Source: Ancylomarina euxina (GTDB lineage Bacteria > Bacteroidota > Bacteroidia > Bacteroidales > Marinifilaceae). Taken from it: DNA of 64,000 nucleotides. Position 1 is the stretch's first letter. Every line of letters starts with the position of its first letter. The stretch lies in contig NZ_QQWG01000017.1 of the NCBI RefSeq assembly GCF_003863355.1, positions 1 to 64,000 of the forward strand, read 5' to 3'. This document shows, piece after piece, positions 26,399 through 36,297 of the stretch. Made by a program: the position numbers and the translations under genes. The notes under the pieces were generated by a model that saw only the letters and a list, made by a program, of their open reading frames with translations, was not told where the DNA came from and ran no database searches.

Positions 26399-26779
26399 AT
26401 GAAAAAAGAAGATATACTTGGATTAAGAACAGTCGTATATAAAGTTGATAATCTTAATCAGGCTAAAGATTGGTATTCAAAAGCATTTGGAACTAAACCA
26501 TACTTTGATGAGCCTTTTTATGTGGGCTTTAATATAGGAGGCTATGAGTTGGGGCTTTTGCCAGATGATAAACCCAAGGAAGAAAAAGGTGAAGGTGTCG
26601 TATCGTATTGGGGGGTAGAAGATATTGATTATGTCTTTAAAGAGATGATTAATTTAGGAGCAGGGGTGCATGAAAAACCAACTAATGTAGGAGGAGAGCT
26701 TATGGTTGCCAGTCTCATCGATCCATGGGGTAATATTATAGGTCTTATCTTTAATCCAGCTTTTAAGTTGAGTGATTGA
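26399..26779 (+). CDS. VOC-superfamily (glyoxalase-like) protein
   Basis: 126 residues forming two betaalphabetabetabeta modules: LRTVVYKVDNLNQAKDWY at the start, YELGLLP in the middle, and a second module ending DPWGNIIGLIFNP, the usual VOC closing motif. It lacks the HxxF metal ligand at the first strand (TVVYKV), so a glyoxalase I reaction is unlikely. The diflavin reductase lies 107 bases downstream; co-transcription is possible. Confidence 0.78.
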   Translation: MKKEDILGLRTVVYKVDNLNQAKDWYSKAFGTKPYFDEPFYVGFNIGGYELGLLPDDKPKEEKGEGVVSYWGVEDIDYVFKEMINLGAGVHEKPTNVGGELMVASLIDPWGNIIGLIFNPAFKLSD

Positions 26780-26886
26780 TAATTATTTTCTTGTTTTTAT
26801 TTAGTTTGATTCCAAATACGAGTAATTAAGGATATCTTGTGATCGATTATAATACAAGATTTTTAATTCAATTTAGAATCATACAA

Positions 26887-28533
26887 ATGACTTCATATAT
26901 ACTAAAGACAAAGCCTAAGGCTTTTTCTATACCAAATATCAAAGGCATATCATCTCCCATTACCATTCTTTATGGTGGGAAATCTGGTAATTCGGCATTT
27001 ATTGCTGAACAGATGAGATGCCAATTCCAAACATATGAATTGGAGCCTGCTGTGTATAATATGGCTGAGTACGATGTAAATAATTTGGTGAATGAGAAAT
27101 TCATTTTCATTGTTGTAAGTACGCGAGGGGAAGGAGATCCACCTGCTCAGGCTCAGCAATTTTATAAATATCTTTTTGGATCAAAAGCTCCCAAACTCCC
27201 TAATCTGACTTTTTCGGTTTGCGCCCTTGGTGATTCAAGCTATCAGTATTTCTGCCAGGCAGGAAAAGATATCGATATGAAATTAAAAGCGCTTGGTGCA
27301 AATCGATATTCAGGATTAGTGACATGTGATTTGGCTTTCAATTCTAAAGCTGAAGAATGGGCATCTAATTTGATCAATAAATTCCAGAATAGATGTAATG
27401 GTGATAGCCTTGCTCTGAAATTTGGTCCTAATTCGATTGGACCAACTTTTACGCTTAGGGTCAAAGATAAATACCGAATCACGGGTGAGCAATCAGCTAG
27501 TGAAATTCATCATCTTATTCTACAAACTGATCATCCCGATTTCACGTATCAGCCTGGTGATTCCATTTCTATTAAACCCAAGAATCCATACTCTTTAGTG
27601 GTTAGAATCATGATTAAACAGGACTATACGCCTGATCTGATTGTAAAATACAAGGAAAAGAATAAGAGTATTGAAGAGTTGTTAGCTGTGAAATTGGAAC
27701 TCACGAAATTAGGTGAAGATGTATTGAGAGCCTACCAAATATACACGGGTGATGAGAACCTGAAAGAGCTTCTGGAACATAAAGAAGACCTGTTTGACTA
27801 TCTTAAGCAAGCTGATGTTTATGATATGCTTTGTGATTTTCCCAGTCAGATTGAAGCAAGCAAATTATCTCAAATTCTCACTAAGATTCAACTTAGAGAA
27901 TATTCAATATCTTCCAGTTTAAGTGAGACTCCTAATGAGGTTCATCTAACAGTGAAGCAATACAATTATTCAGCTTTTGAACGTGAACGCACAGGGGCTT
28001 GTTCATCCTATATTAATAAGGGCTTGCAAATTGATTCCAGTCTTAAGATTCAGGTTATTCCTAATGAAGAATTCCGCCTGCCTGACGATGAATTACCTAT
28101 TATCATGATTGGTTCTGGAACCGGAATCGCACCCTATATGTCTTTTCTTAAAGAGAGAAGGGCAAGAGTTGCAAGTGGTGATAATTGGTTGATATTTGGA
28201 GAAAAACAAGAAGAATATGACTTCCTCTATCAGAATGAAATTGAGTCTTTAAAAGCCGAAGGTATATTAACACGATTAGATCTGGCCTTTTCTCGTGATC
28301 AGGCTGAAAAGATATATGTGCAAGATCGTCTAAAAGAAAAAGGGAGAGAGATTTTTGATTGGCTTGAAAAGGGCGCCCATCTTTTTATCTGTGGTTCCAT
28401 TGCTATGGGTAAAGATGTTAAGCGAAACCTGATTGAATTGATTCAAAAAGATGGTATTATGGATGAAGTCCAAGCTTTGGCTTATTTTGAACATCTTGAG
28501 AATGATTCGCGATATCACGAAGATGTGTATTAA
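26887..28533 (+). CDS. diflavin reductase (CysJ / sulfite-reductase flavoprotein-like)
   Basis: 548 residues from ATG at 26887 (a GTG at 26839 is also in frame). An FMN flavodoxin domain is at about 15-165 (ILYGGKSGNSAFIAEQM, STRGEGDPP, ALGDSSYQYF). An FAD-binding ferredoxin-reductase domain contains REYSISS and GACSSYI. An NADPH domain contains IGSGTGIAPYMSFL. The C-terminal aromatic (Tyr) stacks on FAD in CysJ and P450 reductases. No cysI hemoprotein or P450 is nearby, so the electron acceptor is unknown and the cysJ symbol is not used. Confidence 0.85.
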   Translation: MTSYILKTKPKAFSIPNIKGISSPITILYGGKSGNSAFIAEQMRCQFQTYELEPAVYNMAEYDVNNLVNEKFIFIVVSTRGEGDPPAQAQQFYKYLFGSKAPKLPNLTFSVCALGDSSYQYFCQAGKDIDMKLKALGANRYSGLVTCDLAFNSKAEEWASNLINKFQNRCNGDSLALKFGPNSIGPTFTLRVKDKYRITGEQSASEIHHLILQTDHPDFTYQPGDSISIKPKNPYSLVVRIMIKQDYTPDLIVKYKEKNKSIEELLAVKLELTKLGEDVLRAYQIYTGDENLKELLEHKEDLFDYLKQADVYDMLCDFPSQIEASKLSQILTKIQLREYSISSSLSETPNEVHLTVKQYNYSAFERERTGACSSYINKGLQIDSSLKIQVIPNEEFRLPDDELPIIMIGSGTGIAPYMSFLKERRARVASGDNWLIFGEKQEEYDFLYQNEIESLKAEGILTRLDLAFSRDQAEKIYVQDRLKEKGREIFDWLEKGAHLFICGSIAMGKDVKRNLIELIQKDGIMDEVQALAYFEHLENDSRYHEDVY

Positions 28534-28669
28534 GTCGTTTTATGTTGATTAGTTTTAAATAATATTCAAGTATCTATTTATAGTGGTTTTATATGTGTGA
28601 TTTTGGATTCTTTTTCATCGATCCTATTTCTTTGCTGTTTGAAAAGCTTAGTGTATACTAATAATAAAA

Positions 28670-28700
28670 TTTGCATTTATTTACTTTTCTTCTACATTTG
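28670..28700 (+). promoter_or_regulatory. Bacteroidota-type promoter of the first ECF sigma gene
   Basis: TTTG at 28670-28673, a 19-base spacer, and TACATTTG at 28693-28700 match the vegetative consensus. The predicted start of transcription is about 30 bases before the ATG at 28736. Confidence 0.6.
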
Positions 28701-28735
28701 TCATTACTCAAATTTTTGCCACAAAGTATAATTGA

Positions 28736-29311
28736 ATGATCGAGCAAGCAGGGACGATAGATATTCGCAAAATTGATTTCAGGAGTATTTTTGATAAGTA
28801 CTTTCCTTCCTTGTGTGTATTTGCCAATAGATTTGTGAATGATGAAGATCTGTCAAAAGATATGGTGCAGGATGTTTTTCTTAAAGTGTGGAATTCAGCT
28901 ACAGAATTTGAGTCGGAGAAATCTTTAAAAGTCTATCTTTATTTGGCAACTAAGAATACCTGCTTCGATTTTTTAAAGAAAGAAAAACGAAAGAAACAAA
29001 GAGGTGATTTAAATACCGATTTATTGAATGATGATTTTTTTCTGAATGACGATAGTGTTATTCTAGATATCATTAGGGAAGAGACTTACCGTCAGCTTGA
29101 AGAAGCCATTGAATTATTGCCAGAAAAAGCAAAGGAAGTGGTACGCCTCAATTTAAAATCCTTAACAAATCAGGAAATTGCTGATGAGTTAAATATTTCA
29201 ATAAATACGGTTAAAACACATAAGTTGAATGCCTTTAAGAAACTTCGTGAACTTTTAGGTCATCAGTTTGTTGTATTTCTTCTGATCGATTTTTATCAAT
29301 TCCTCGAATAA
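28736..29311 (+). CDS. ECF RNA polymerase sigma factor (FecI-like), SUS locus 1
   Basis: 191 residues. Region 2 is at about 20-85 (LCVFANRFVNDEDLSKDMVQDVFLKVW). Region 4 is at about 125-180, with helix-turn-helix TNQEIADELNISINTVKTHKLNAFKKL. It is the sigma partner of the FecR protein at 29705 and should direct transcription of the susC operon once the receptor signals. Vegetative-type promoter boxes precede it. Confidence 0.9.
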   Translation: MIEQAGTIDIRKIDFRSIFDKYFPSLCVFANRFVNDEDLSKDMVQDVFLKVWNSATEFESEKSLKVYLYLATKNTCFDFLKKEKRKKQRGDLNTDLLNDDFFLNDDSVILDIIREETYRQLEEAIELLPEKAKEVVRLNLKSLTNQEIADELNISINTVKTHKLNAFKKLRELLGHQFVVFLLIDFYQFLE

Positions 29312-29704
29312 TAGTCATCTCAGTTTTTTTATAGTAACAGATGTGTTGATAAATTTTGTTGTTATTATATGATTGCTTTTAACCATTTTATTAAAAATCG
29401 GTGTCCTTTCTTTATACTGATTAATAGTCTTTAGCATAATCCGAATTCCCTTTGTAAGTTCAATTTAAACTTAGTTGAGTATGAATGATCTGATCAGTTC
29501 TATTCAAGTAAGAGATTGGTATGTGATTTTTTTTCAGAAAGATTGGTTTAGTGTTTGGGCCTGATATTTAGAGTGTTAGTTTTTGATTGAGTTTGGCTAG
29601 GATAAAAAAATGAAAAAAAGATTTAGATGACCCACCCAGGCTTTAGATTTTGTCGTCTGTAGAATACAAGTAAAGAATAAAACTACTTGAAATTATTATT
29701 TAGT
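29312..29704. other. gap between sigma and FecR genes
   Basis: About 390 bases with no gene recognised. The usual sigma-FecR gap is short, as in locus 2 (80 bases), so this one is unusually long. No clear terminator was seen. Confidence 0.5.
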
Positions 29705-30898
29705 ATGAAGAAGATATCTGAAAAGATAGAAATAAGTGAATTGCTTTCTCGGTTTTTGGGAATAGGTCTTGATATCAATGAGCAGGCTCAACTTGATCAT
29801 TGGTTGAAGGAAGATGAGGCACATCAAAGTTTATTGGATAATCTATTAAGTACAAAGGAGAGAGAAAAGCGTCTTGAACTGATTGAGCGTATTAATCTTG
29901 ACTATGAGTGGAAGCGTTTTCAGAAGAATAGTGCTCCAAAAACAATTTCAATGCCTAAAAGATGGCTTGAAATTGCTAGATATGCCGCTGTTATTGTTCT
30001 TCCTATGTTAATAGCGGGTTATTTACTTTTTCAAAATTACAATGCCAATCAGTTCGCGGCAAATTTTCCTGTGATAGAGCCAGGCACTCAGACTGCACAT
30101 TTGGTGTTAAGTAATGGGAAAAGAATCGCATTGGATGATATGGCTTTGCGCATGAAGGAAGCGAATAATGAAGTGATCATTGAAAATAAAGAAAGAACTC
30201 TGAATTACACTTCAGTAAATGATAAAACAAAAATACAATCGACAGTCTTCAATGAATTGTTGATTGGAAAAGGAGAGGAGTATCAATTAGTTTTATCTGA
30301 TGGTACACGTGTTTGGCTGAATTCAGAAAGCCGCTTGAAGTTTCCTGTTCAGTTTGCAAATAACAGGCGTGAGGTTATTCTCGAAGGGGAAGCCTTTTTT
30401 GAAGTGACTAAAAATCCGAATGCTCCTTTTGTTGTGAAAACGGGTCCCATGGATATAGAAGTTTTGGGAACATCATTTAATGTCTCAGCTTATAAAGATG
30501 AGGCAAGTATTCAGACCACACTTGTGGAAGGAAAAGTGAAGGTGTCATCGAATATTGGACAGCCGATGGAACAGATACTGAAACCCAATGAACAGGCTGT
30601 TTTTTCTAAATCGAATAATCAATTTGAAATTGTTGAGGTTAATGCTGCTTTATATGCATGTTGGCGCGAAGGCATTTTCGTTTTCGATGAGGAAAATCTC
30701 GACGATATTTTACGAAAATTATCCAGATGGTATGATATTAACGTGTTTTTTAAATCAGAAGAAGTACGGGCTTATCAGTTTTCTGGAAAATTACCTCGAT
30801 TTAAGAATTGCAACGAATTATTGGATATGATAGAGAAAACAACTGATGTTCAGTTTACAATGAAAGAAAACAGAACTGTAATCGTGAATAAGAAATAA
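29705..30898 (+). CDS. FecR-family anti-sigma factor, SUS locus 1
   Basis: 397 residues from ATG at 29705 (a TTG six codons upstream is less likely). N-terminal cytoplasmic sigma-binding helices, one transmembrane segment at about 93-112 (AAVIVLPMLIAGYLLF), then the FecR domain (DGTRVWLNSESRLKFPVQF ... VLGTSFNVSAY) and the C-terminal DUF4974 domain (CWREGIFVFDEENLDDILRK). Relays receptor occupancy from the periplasm to the sigma factor at 28736. Confidence 0.92.
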   Translation: MKKISEKIEISELLSRFLGIGLDINEQAQLDHWLKEDEAHQSLLDNLLSTKEREKRLELIERINLDYEWKRFQKNSAPKTISMPKRWLEIARYAAVIVLPMLIAGYLLFQNYNANQFAANFPVIEPGTQTAHLVLSNGKRIALDDMALRMKEANNEVIIENKERTLNYTSVNDKTKIQSTVFNELLIGKGEEYQLVLSDGTRVWLNSESRLKFPVQFANNRREVILEGEAFFEVTKNPNAPFVVKTGPMDIEVLGTSFNVSAYKDEASIQTTLVEGKVKVSSNIGQPMEQILKPNEQAVFSKSNNQFEIVEVNAALYACWREGIFVFDEENLDDILRKLSRWYDINVFFKSEEVRAYQFSGKLPRFKNCNELLDMIEKTTDVQFTMKENRTVIVNKK

Positions 30899-30907
30899 AA
30901 AAAAATA

Positions 30908-30963
30908 CCGAGATATAGTACCAGTATATCTCGGCTATTTAGAGAAAGCATCCATAATGGATG
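30908..30963 (+). promoter_or_regulatory. two-hairpin leader of susC, locus 1
   Basis: Hairpin A: perfect 10-bp stem CCGAGATATA / TATATCTCGG with a 7-base loop (30908-30934). Hairpin B: CATCCA / TGGATG with a 3-base loop (30949-30963). The ATG at 30992 follows 28 bases later. No T-run follows A, so it is not a plain terminator. The same layout with different stem sequence precedes susC of locus 2 (43089-43145). Confidence 0.65.
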
Positions 30964-30991
30964 ATATGTGAACCCTAAACCTTACAAATCT

Positions 30992-33900
30992 ATGAAAAAA
31001 ATGCTTCTTTTGCGAATTCCCGTTTTTGGGGGAATTCGGAGGAAATGGCTCTTTGCTATGAAAAACTTTATTCTTCTATTTTTTGTGTTCAGTTTAAACC
31101 TGAATGCCAATATAATGTCGCAGGCTCGTGTTAGTCTGGATTTAACCGATGTGAATATTAAAACCCTGATTAATGAGATTGAATCTCAGACTGAATTGGG
31201 TTTTTTATACAACTTAAATGAAATTAAGGGTGTAAACAATATTTCTGTTGAAGCCAATGAGGAAACCGTAAAGGAAATCCTTGATCGTGTATTGGAGAAT
31301 ACGGGATTGACTTATGAATTGGATAGGAATGTCATCGTAATTAAGCCTAACCCAATACCAGTACAAAGTCAAGACGAGGGTAAACGAAAATTGATTGGTA
31401 CAATTACCGACGATACAAAGGTAACTTTACCTGGAGTTTCAATCGTGGAGAAAGGAACTAGTAATGGGGTTTCTACTGATTTTGATGGGAATTTCTCACT
31501 AGAAATACCAGAGAATGGCAGTATAACTCTTCTCATCTCTTTTATAGGAATGGAATCTCAAGAAGTTGTTGTGACTAATCAGGAGCGATTAGATATTGTT
31601 ATGTCTAGTAGCTCGGAGCAATTAAACGAGGTCGTTGTCACAACGGGGTATCAGAAAATTGATCGTAAGTTGTTTACAGGGTCGGCTCAGAAATTAAACG
31701 CTGATGATATTAAAGTAGAAGGTGCACCAGATATTACCTCCTCATTACAAGGTAAAGCTACCGGTGTACAGGTGAGTAATGTATCATCTACTTTCGGTGC
31801 TGCACCTGTTATTACAATTCGTGGTAATTCATCCATTAATGGTAATAATAAGCCACTTTGGGTTGTTGATGGTGTTGAGCTTGAGGATCTTGTCGAGGTG
31901 AGTGCTGATGATTTAACATCGGGTAATCTGACGACACTTTTAAGTTCAGGAGTTGCAGGTTTAAATCCAGAAGATATTGCTGATTTTCAGATTTTGAAGG
32001 ATGTATCTGCTACAGCTCTTTATGGTGCTAAAGCGATGAATGGTGTGATTGTAATTACAACCAAGCAGGGGAAAGAAGGGCGCATGAGTGTGAATTACAC
32101 CGGGAGTGTGTCTATAAAAGACAAACCTCAGTATTCTAATTTTGATATCATGGATTCTGGTTCAGAGATGTCGGTTTATCGTCAGTTATCTGATTATGGA
32201 TGGGTTGACATGACTACTGTTGCTCGCGCTGAGAATTTTGGAGTACTTGGTAAAATGTACGATGGAATCAACAACGGAACAGTAGGATGGGGACCTAATG
32301 GTGGTTTGAATGAAAATTTTCTGGAGCCTTATGGTAAAGCAAATACCGATTGGTTTGATCACCTATTCCAAAATGGAGTGACTCAACAGCATTCTTTTAG
32401 TTTGTCTGGTGGAACAAAAAATAGTTCTTACTATGCATCGATGTCTTACTATAATGATGCAGGTTATACCATTGCTGATAATGTTGATAAGTATACGGCT
32501 GCTTTAAGATTGCAATTTAAACCTACCGATAAATTATCTGTTGGAATTAAGTTGTCAGCCAATGTTCGTGATCAGAAAGTTCCAGGGACTAAAAATAGAT
32601 CCTTCGATGTGATGACTGGTGAATATACCCGTGACTTTGATATCAACCCATTCTCGTATGCTTTAAACTCAAGTAGAAGTATGAGAGCATATGATGATAA
32701 AGGGGATTTGGAATATTTTCGTAGAAGCTTTGCTCCTTTTAATATTATTCATGAGTTAAGAAATAACTTTGTTAATGTAGAAGTGAAGGATATTACTTTT
32801 CAAACTGACTTAGAGTATGCTTTAACTAGTAAGATAAATCTAAGATCAACCTTTCAAATGCGCCGTGCAACAACAATGCGCGAACACAAAATTCACGAAA
32901 CATCGAATCAAGCAGAAGCTTATAGAGCGGATGGTACACAGTCGATTATTGATGCCAATAAATTGCTTTTTAAAGACCCTGCCAATCCGAACTCAAATGC
33001 TTATTCAATTTTACCTGAGGGAGGTTTCTTAAATGTTAGTAACGATAGGTTATCGCACTATTACATTAGAAATAGTTTTGATTGGAGTCCTAGACTTGGC
33101 GAAGATCATATTATGAATATATTTCTTGGTAATGAGGTGAATATTACAAACCGTGAAGGCTTTGGTAAAGATATCTGGGGAATTTCATACGATAAGGGTG
33201 GTGTTGTGAGTACACATCCAGACTTACAAAGATATTTGAATGCTCTGGGCCAAGGTAATTTTCCAACGAGTTTACGAAAAGATAGAAGAGCCTCTGTGTT
33301 TACTACAGCTGCTTATACCTATCAGGGTAAATATATTGTGAATGGTTCGTTCCGCTATGATGGATCCAATCAGTTGGGTGAGAGTACTTCTGCTCGATTC
33401 TTGCCATCTTGGACAGCTTCTGGAGCATGGAATATTCATGCTGAATCTTTTATGGAAGATGTCACTTTTGTTAATCATTTAAAAACAAAAGCATCTTATG
33501 GTTATAATGGTATTATGGGACCTAATACGTCTGCAGCCTTAGCTATGTTTTCAGGTCAAACTCTTCGTCCTACTGATAATGAGACTTATTATTATGTCGC
33601 AGCTTTAGATAATGAAGATCTAACCTGGGAGAAGATGTATGAGTTGAACTTGGGTATTGATTTCGCCTTGTTTAATAATAAAATTGCTGGTGAAATTGGA
33701 TATTACAACAGAAAATCGATCGACCTTATTGATGTGGTAAGTACTTCAGGTGTTGGTGGACATCAACTAAAGTATGGTAATATTGGTGATATGAAATCGC
33801 ATGGTTGGGAATTCATGTTGAATACGACTAATATTAAAACGAATGATTTCTCGTGGACAACTAACTTTAACTGGAATTACCACACAAGTGAAATTACGAA

Positions 33901-34630
33901 ATTGGAAAATACGGCTTCTATTTCTGAAGCAATTTCTAATATTGGTGTTCCTTTAAAAGGTTATTCTCATCGTTCTTTGTTTTCTGTACGTTTTGCCGGA
34001 CTTGATTCAAAAGGAATTCCAACTTTTTATGGTGAAAACGATGAGGTTGTGTATGATATTAACTTACAGAATAGAGAAGATATTACTAAAGTTCTTAAGA
34101 ATGAAGGTTCTCTTGCTCCTAAGTTTTATGGTGGACTAACCAATAATTTTAAATACAAAAATTTCACTCTAGGCGTAGGGATTGTATACAAGTGGGGTAA
34201 CGTTATTCGATTGGATGATGCCTTTAAGCCTAACTACACCGATTATGATTCTTTTTCTAAAGAGTTGGCTAATCGTTGGATGATTCCTGGTGATGAAACA
34301 AGAACGAATATACCTGCTATACTTGATAAAAGAACTTATGATGAGTTAGGAGAGAAAAACGCCTACAGTTTGTATAATAAGAGTACTGAACGTGTAGCTA
34401 AGGGCGATTTTATTCGTCTTAAAGATGTCAGCTTACGTTATCAGATTTCTCCTAGTGTATTGAATAAGATAAATCTGAAGTCCGGATCTCTTTCTTTCCA
34501 GGCAAGCAATTTATGTCTGCTGTATTCTGATGATAAACTAAATGGTATCGATCCTGAATTCTATTCTTCAGGGGGAGTTTCTATGCCAACATCAAGAATG
34601 TACACTTTTACTTTAAACCTTGGATTTTAA
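30992..34630 (+). CDS. SusC/RagA-type TonB-dependent receptor with STN signalling domain, locus 1
   Basis: 1212 residues from ATG at 30992 (an upstream GTG is in frame but lies within the leader). Signal segment near 20-45 (FILLFFVFSLNLNA), STN domain about 50-120, carboxypeptidase-regulatory-like domain about 135-215 (LPGVSIVEKGTSNGVSTD), plug with LNEVVVTTGY and KDVSATALYGAKAMNGVI, then a large barrel ending in an aromatic strand (YTFTLNLGF). The STN domain is the contact to the FecR of 29705. Paired with SusD at 34643 for import of an oligomeric nutrient; the associated protease-like gene hints at a peptide or glycoprotein. Confidence 0.95.
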   Translation: MKKMLLLRIPVFGGIRRKWLFAMKNFILLFFVFSLNLNANIMSQARVSLDLTDVNIKTLINEIESQTELGFLYNLNEIKGVNNISVEANEETVKEILDRVLENTGLTYELDRNVIVIKPNPIPVQSQDEGKRKLIGTITDDTKVTLPGVSIVEKGTSNGVSTDFDGNFSLEIPENGSITLLISFIGMESQEVVVTNQERLDIVMSSSSEQLNEVVVTTGYQKIDRKLFTGSAQKLNADDIKVEGAPDITSSLQGKATGVQVSNVSSTFGAAPVITIRGNSSINGNNKPLWVVDGVELEDLVEVSADDLTSGNLTTLLSSGVAGLNPEDIADFQILKDVSATALYGAKAMNGVIVITTKQGKEGRMSVNYTGSVSIKDKPQYSNFDIMDSGSEMSVYRQLSDYGWVDMTTVARAENFGVLGKMYDGINNGTVGWGPNGGLNENFLEPYGKANTDWFDHLFQNGVTQQHSFSLSGGTKNSSYYASMSYYNDAGYTIADNVDKYTAALRLQFKPTDKLSVGIKLSANVRDQKVPGTKNRSFDVMTGEYTRDFDINPFSYALNSSRSMRAYDDKGDLEYFRRSFAPFNIIHELRNNFVNVEVKDITFQTDLEYALTSKINLRSTFQMRRATTMREHKIHETSNQAEAYRADGTQSIIDANKLLFKDPANPNSNAYSILPEGGFLNVSNDRLSHYYIRNSFDWSPRLGEDHIMNIFLGNEVNITNREGFGKDIWGISYDKGGVVSTHPDLQRYLNALGQGNFPTSLRKDRRASVFTTAAYTYQGKYIVNGSFRYDGSNQLGESTSARFLPSWTASGAWNIHAESFMEDVTFVNHLKTKASYGYNGIMGPNTSAALAMFSGQTLRPTDNETYYYVAALDNEDLTWEKMYELNLGIDFALFNNKIAGEIGYYNRKSIDLIDVVSTSGVGGHQLKYGNIGDMKSHGWEFMLNTTNIKTNDFSWTTNFNWNYHTSEITKLENTASISEAISNIGVPLKGYSHRSLFSVRFAGLDSKGIPTFYGENDEVVYDINLQNREDITKVLKNEGSLAPKFYGGLTNNFKYKNFTLGVGIVYKWGNVIRLDDAFKPNYTDYDSFSKELANRWMIPGDETRTNIPAILDKRTYDELGEKNAYSLYNKSTERVAKGDFIRLKDVSLRYQISPSVLNKINLKSGSLSFQASNLCLLYSDDKLNGIDPEFYSSGGVSMPTSRMYTFTLNLGF

Positions 34631-34642
34631 TATTGTAGAGCT

Positions 34643-36295
34643 ATGATAGATAGAATAAAAATATTGATTCTTGTATTAGGCGTATTTACCCTATCAGGTT
34701 GTGATGATTTTTTCGATACAGTACCTGACTCAAGAATAGAACTTGATGATATTGATGATGTTGCTGAGTTAGTGACGAATGCATATCCAGCAGGAAGTTA
34801 CTTGTTTTTAGAAGGAATGACTGATAATGTAGGTGCAGTTCCTAGTAATATTCAGCTGACTCAAATGGAGGAGGCTTACAATTGGCAAACAATTAGTATG
34901 GAAGGACAAGATACGCCTTCATACTTCTGGGCTAATGCTTATAATGCGATTGCACATGCTAATCAGGCTTTAAAATCCATTGAGAAGATGGATGGTGATA
35001 AAGCGAAAAAAGATGCTGTAAAGGGAGAGGCCTTATTGTGTAGAGCCTATTCTCACTTTATGTTGGTGAATATGTTTGGTAAACACTATGATCCTACTAC
35101 AGCAACAAGTGATTTAGGTGTTCCTTATATCAAAGAACCTGAAATGACTTTATTGGTCTCTTATAATAGAGAAACTGTAGAGAAGACCTATGATTATATC
35201 GAAGAAGATATGCTTGAAGGTTTATCTTTAGTATCGAACGATTATTACAAGAACACAGGTAAATACCATTTTAACAGAGAAGCTGCACTAGCCTTTGCCT
35301 CTCGTTATTATTTGTATAAAGGCGATTATGGCCAATGTTTACACTTTAGTAAGCAACTTTTAGGTAATACCTATAATGAAGCCTATGTTAGAGATTATAA
35401 AGCTGTATTAGCTGGTCAAGGACCAAAGGGTAGGGCTCAGGTATTTTCGAATCCTGAAGATCCATCTAACCTTTTGATTATTCGTAAAAAGTTGGGATAT
35501 CAGTTGTATTTCCAGTTTGGTTATAGAATGACTCAGAATATTGCAAGTAGATTATACTTAGGAGATAGTAGATCCTTAAACATGTGGGGAGCTAATGCTG
35601 ATCAATCAGCAGTTTATCAATCTAAATATGAGTCCTTAGTGAAAAGAGCATCTCTAACCTCTAATTCAGGACTACCTTATACCGTTCAGCCTGTATTAAG
35701 GGGCGAAGAGGTCATGTTTAATATGATGGAATCATTAATGGCTTTAGGTGATTTAGAGACTAATCTTGAAGAGCAAAAGTTGATGGATCATCAGGCTGCA
35801 TCCTTTTTTAATAATTTTTTGGTAGAGAGATGGAATGGTCCGAAAACGGCCCCGGCCTTATCGGATCCAGACACCTATTTCTTTGATGAGTTTATTGGTG
35901 CTTATCGCCGTGTATACCCTGATTTATATCCTGATTATACTCGCAATAAGGCTTATAATAAGTTTTTAGCTGATGGTTCTTTAAATCCTGACTTTGATCA
36001 AGTTATAAAAGATGAGATGGATGAGAAAATTAGACTTGATAATAGAGTTATTTTGAGTTTGCTTATTCAGCTTGAACGTCGACGTGAATTTGCTGAAGAA
36101 GGATTAAGATGGTTTGATATAAAACGTCTTAAACTTGAAGTTATTCATCAAAATGTATCAGGAGTAACGGATATTCTTAAAGCTGATGACCCGCGAAAGG
36201 TATTGCAAATTCCACAAGCCGCTATTTCTACAGGTATTGAGGAAAATCCAATTGAGACACCTGCTCCGGTTGCAGAAAAATTAGTAAGACTTTAA
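34643..36295 (+). CDS. SusD/RagB-type nutrient-binding lipoprotein, locus 1
   Basis: 550 residues, 12 bases after susC. Lipobox ends TLSGC followed by DDFFDTVPDSR, the usual SusD start. TPR-like helices (AYNAIAHANQALKSIEKM, KGEALLCRAYSHFMLVNMFG) and the closing family motif RRREFAEEGLRWFDIKRL are clear. Surface lid of the SusC transporter; the ligand cannot be predicted from sequence. Confidence 0.95.
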   Translation: MIDRIKILILVLGVFTLSGCDDFFDTVPDSRIELDDIDDVAELVTNAYPAGSYLFLEGMTDNVGAVPSNIQLTQMEEAYNWQTISMEGQDTPSYFWANAYNAIAHANQALKSIEKMDGDKAKKDAVKGEALLCRAYSHFMLVNMFGKHYDPTTATSDLGVPYIKEPEMTLLVSYNRETVEKTYDYIEEDMLEGLSLVSNDYYKNTGKYHFNREAALAFASRYYLYKGDYGQCLHFSKQLLGNTYNEAYVRDYKAVLAGQGPKGRAQVFSNPEDPSNLLIIRKKLGYQLYFQFGYRMTQNIASRLYLGDSRSLNMWGANADQSAVYQSKYESLVKRASLTSNSGLPYTVQPVLRGEEVMFNMMESLMALGDLETNLEEQKLMDHQAASFFNNFLVERWNGPKTAPALSDPDTYFFDEFIGAYRRVYPDLYPDYTRNKAYNKFLADGSLNPDFDQVIKDEMDEKIRLDNRVILSLLIQLERRREFAEEGLRWFDIKRLKLEVIHQNVSGVTDILKADDPRKVLQIPQAAISTGIEENPIETPAPVAEKLVRL

Positions 36296-36297
36296 TC

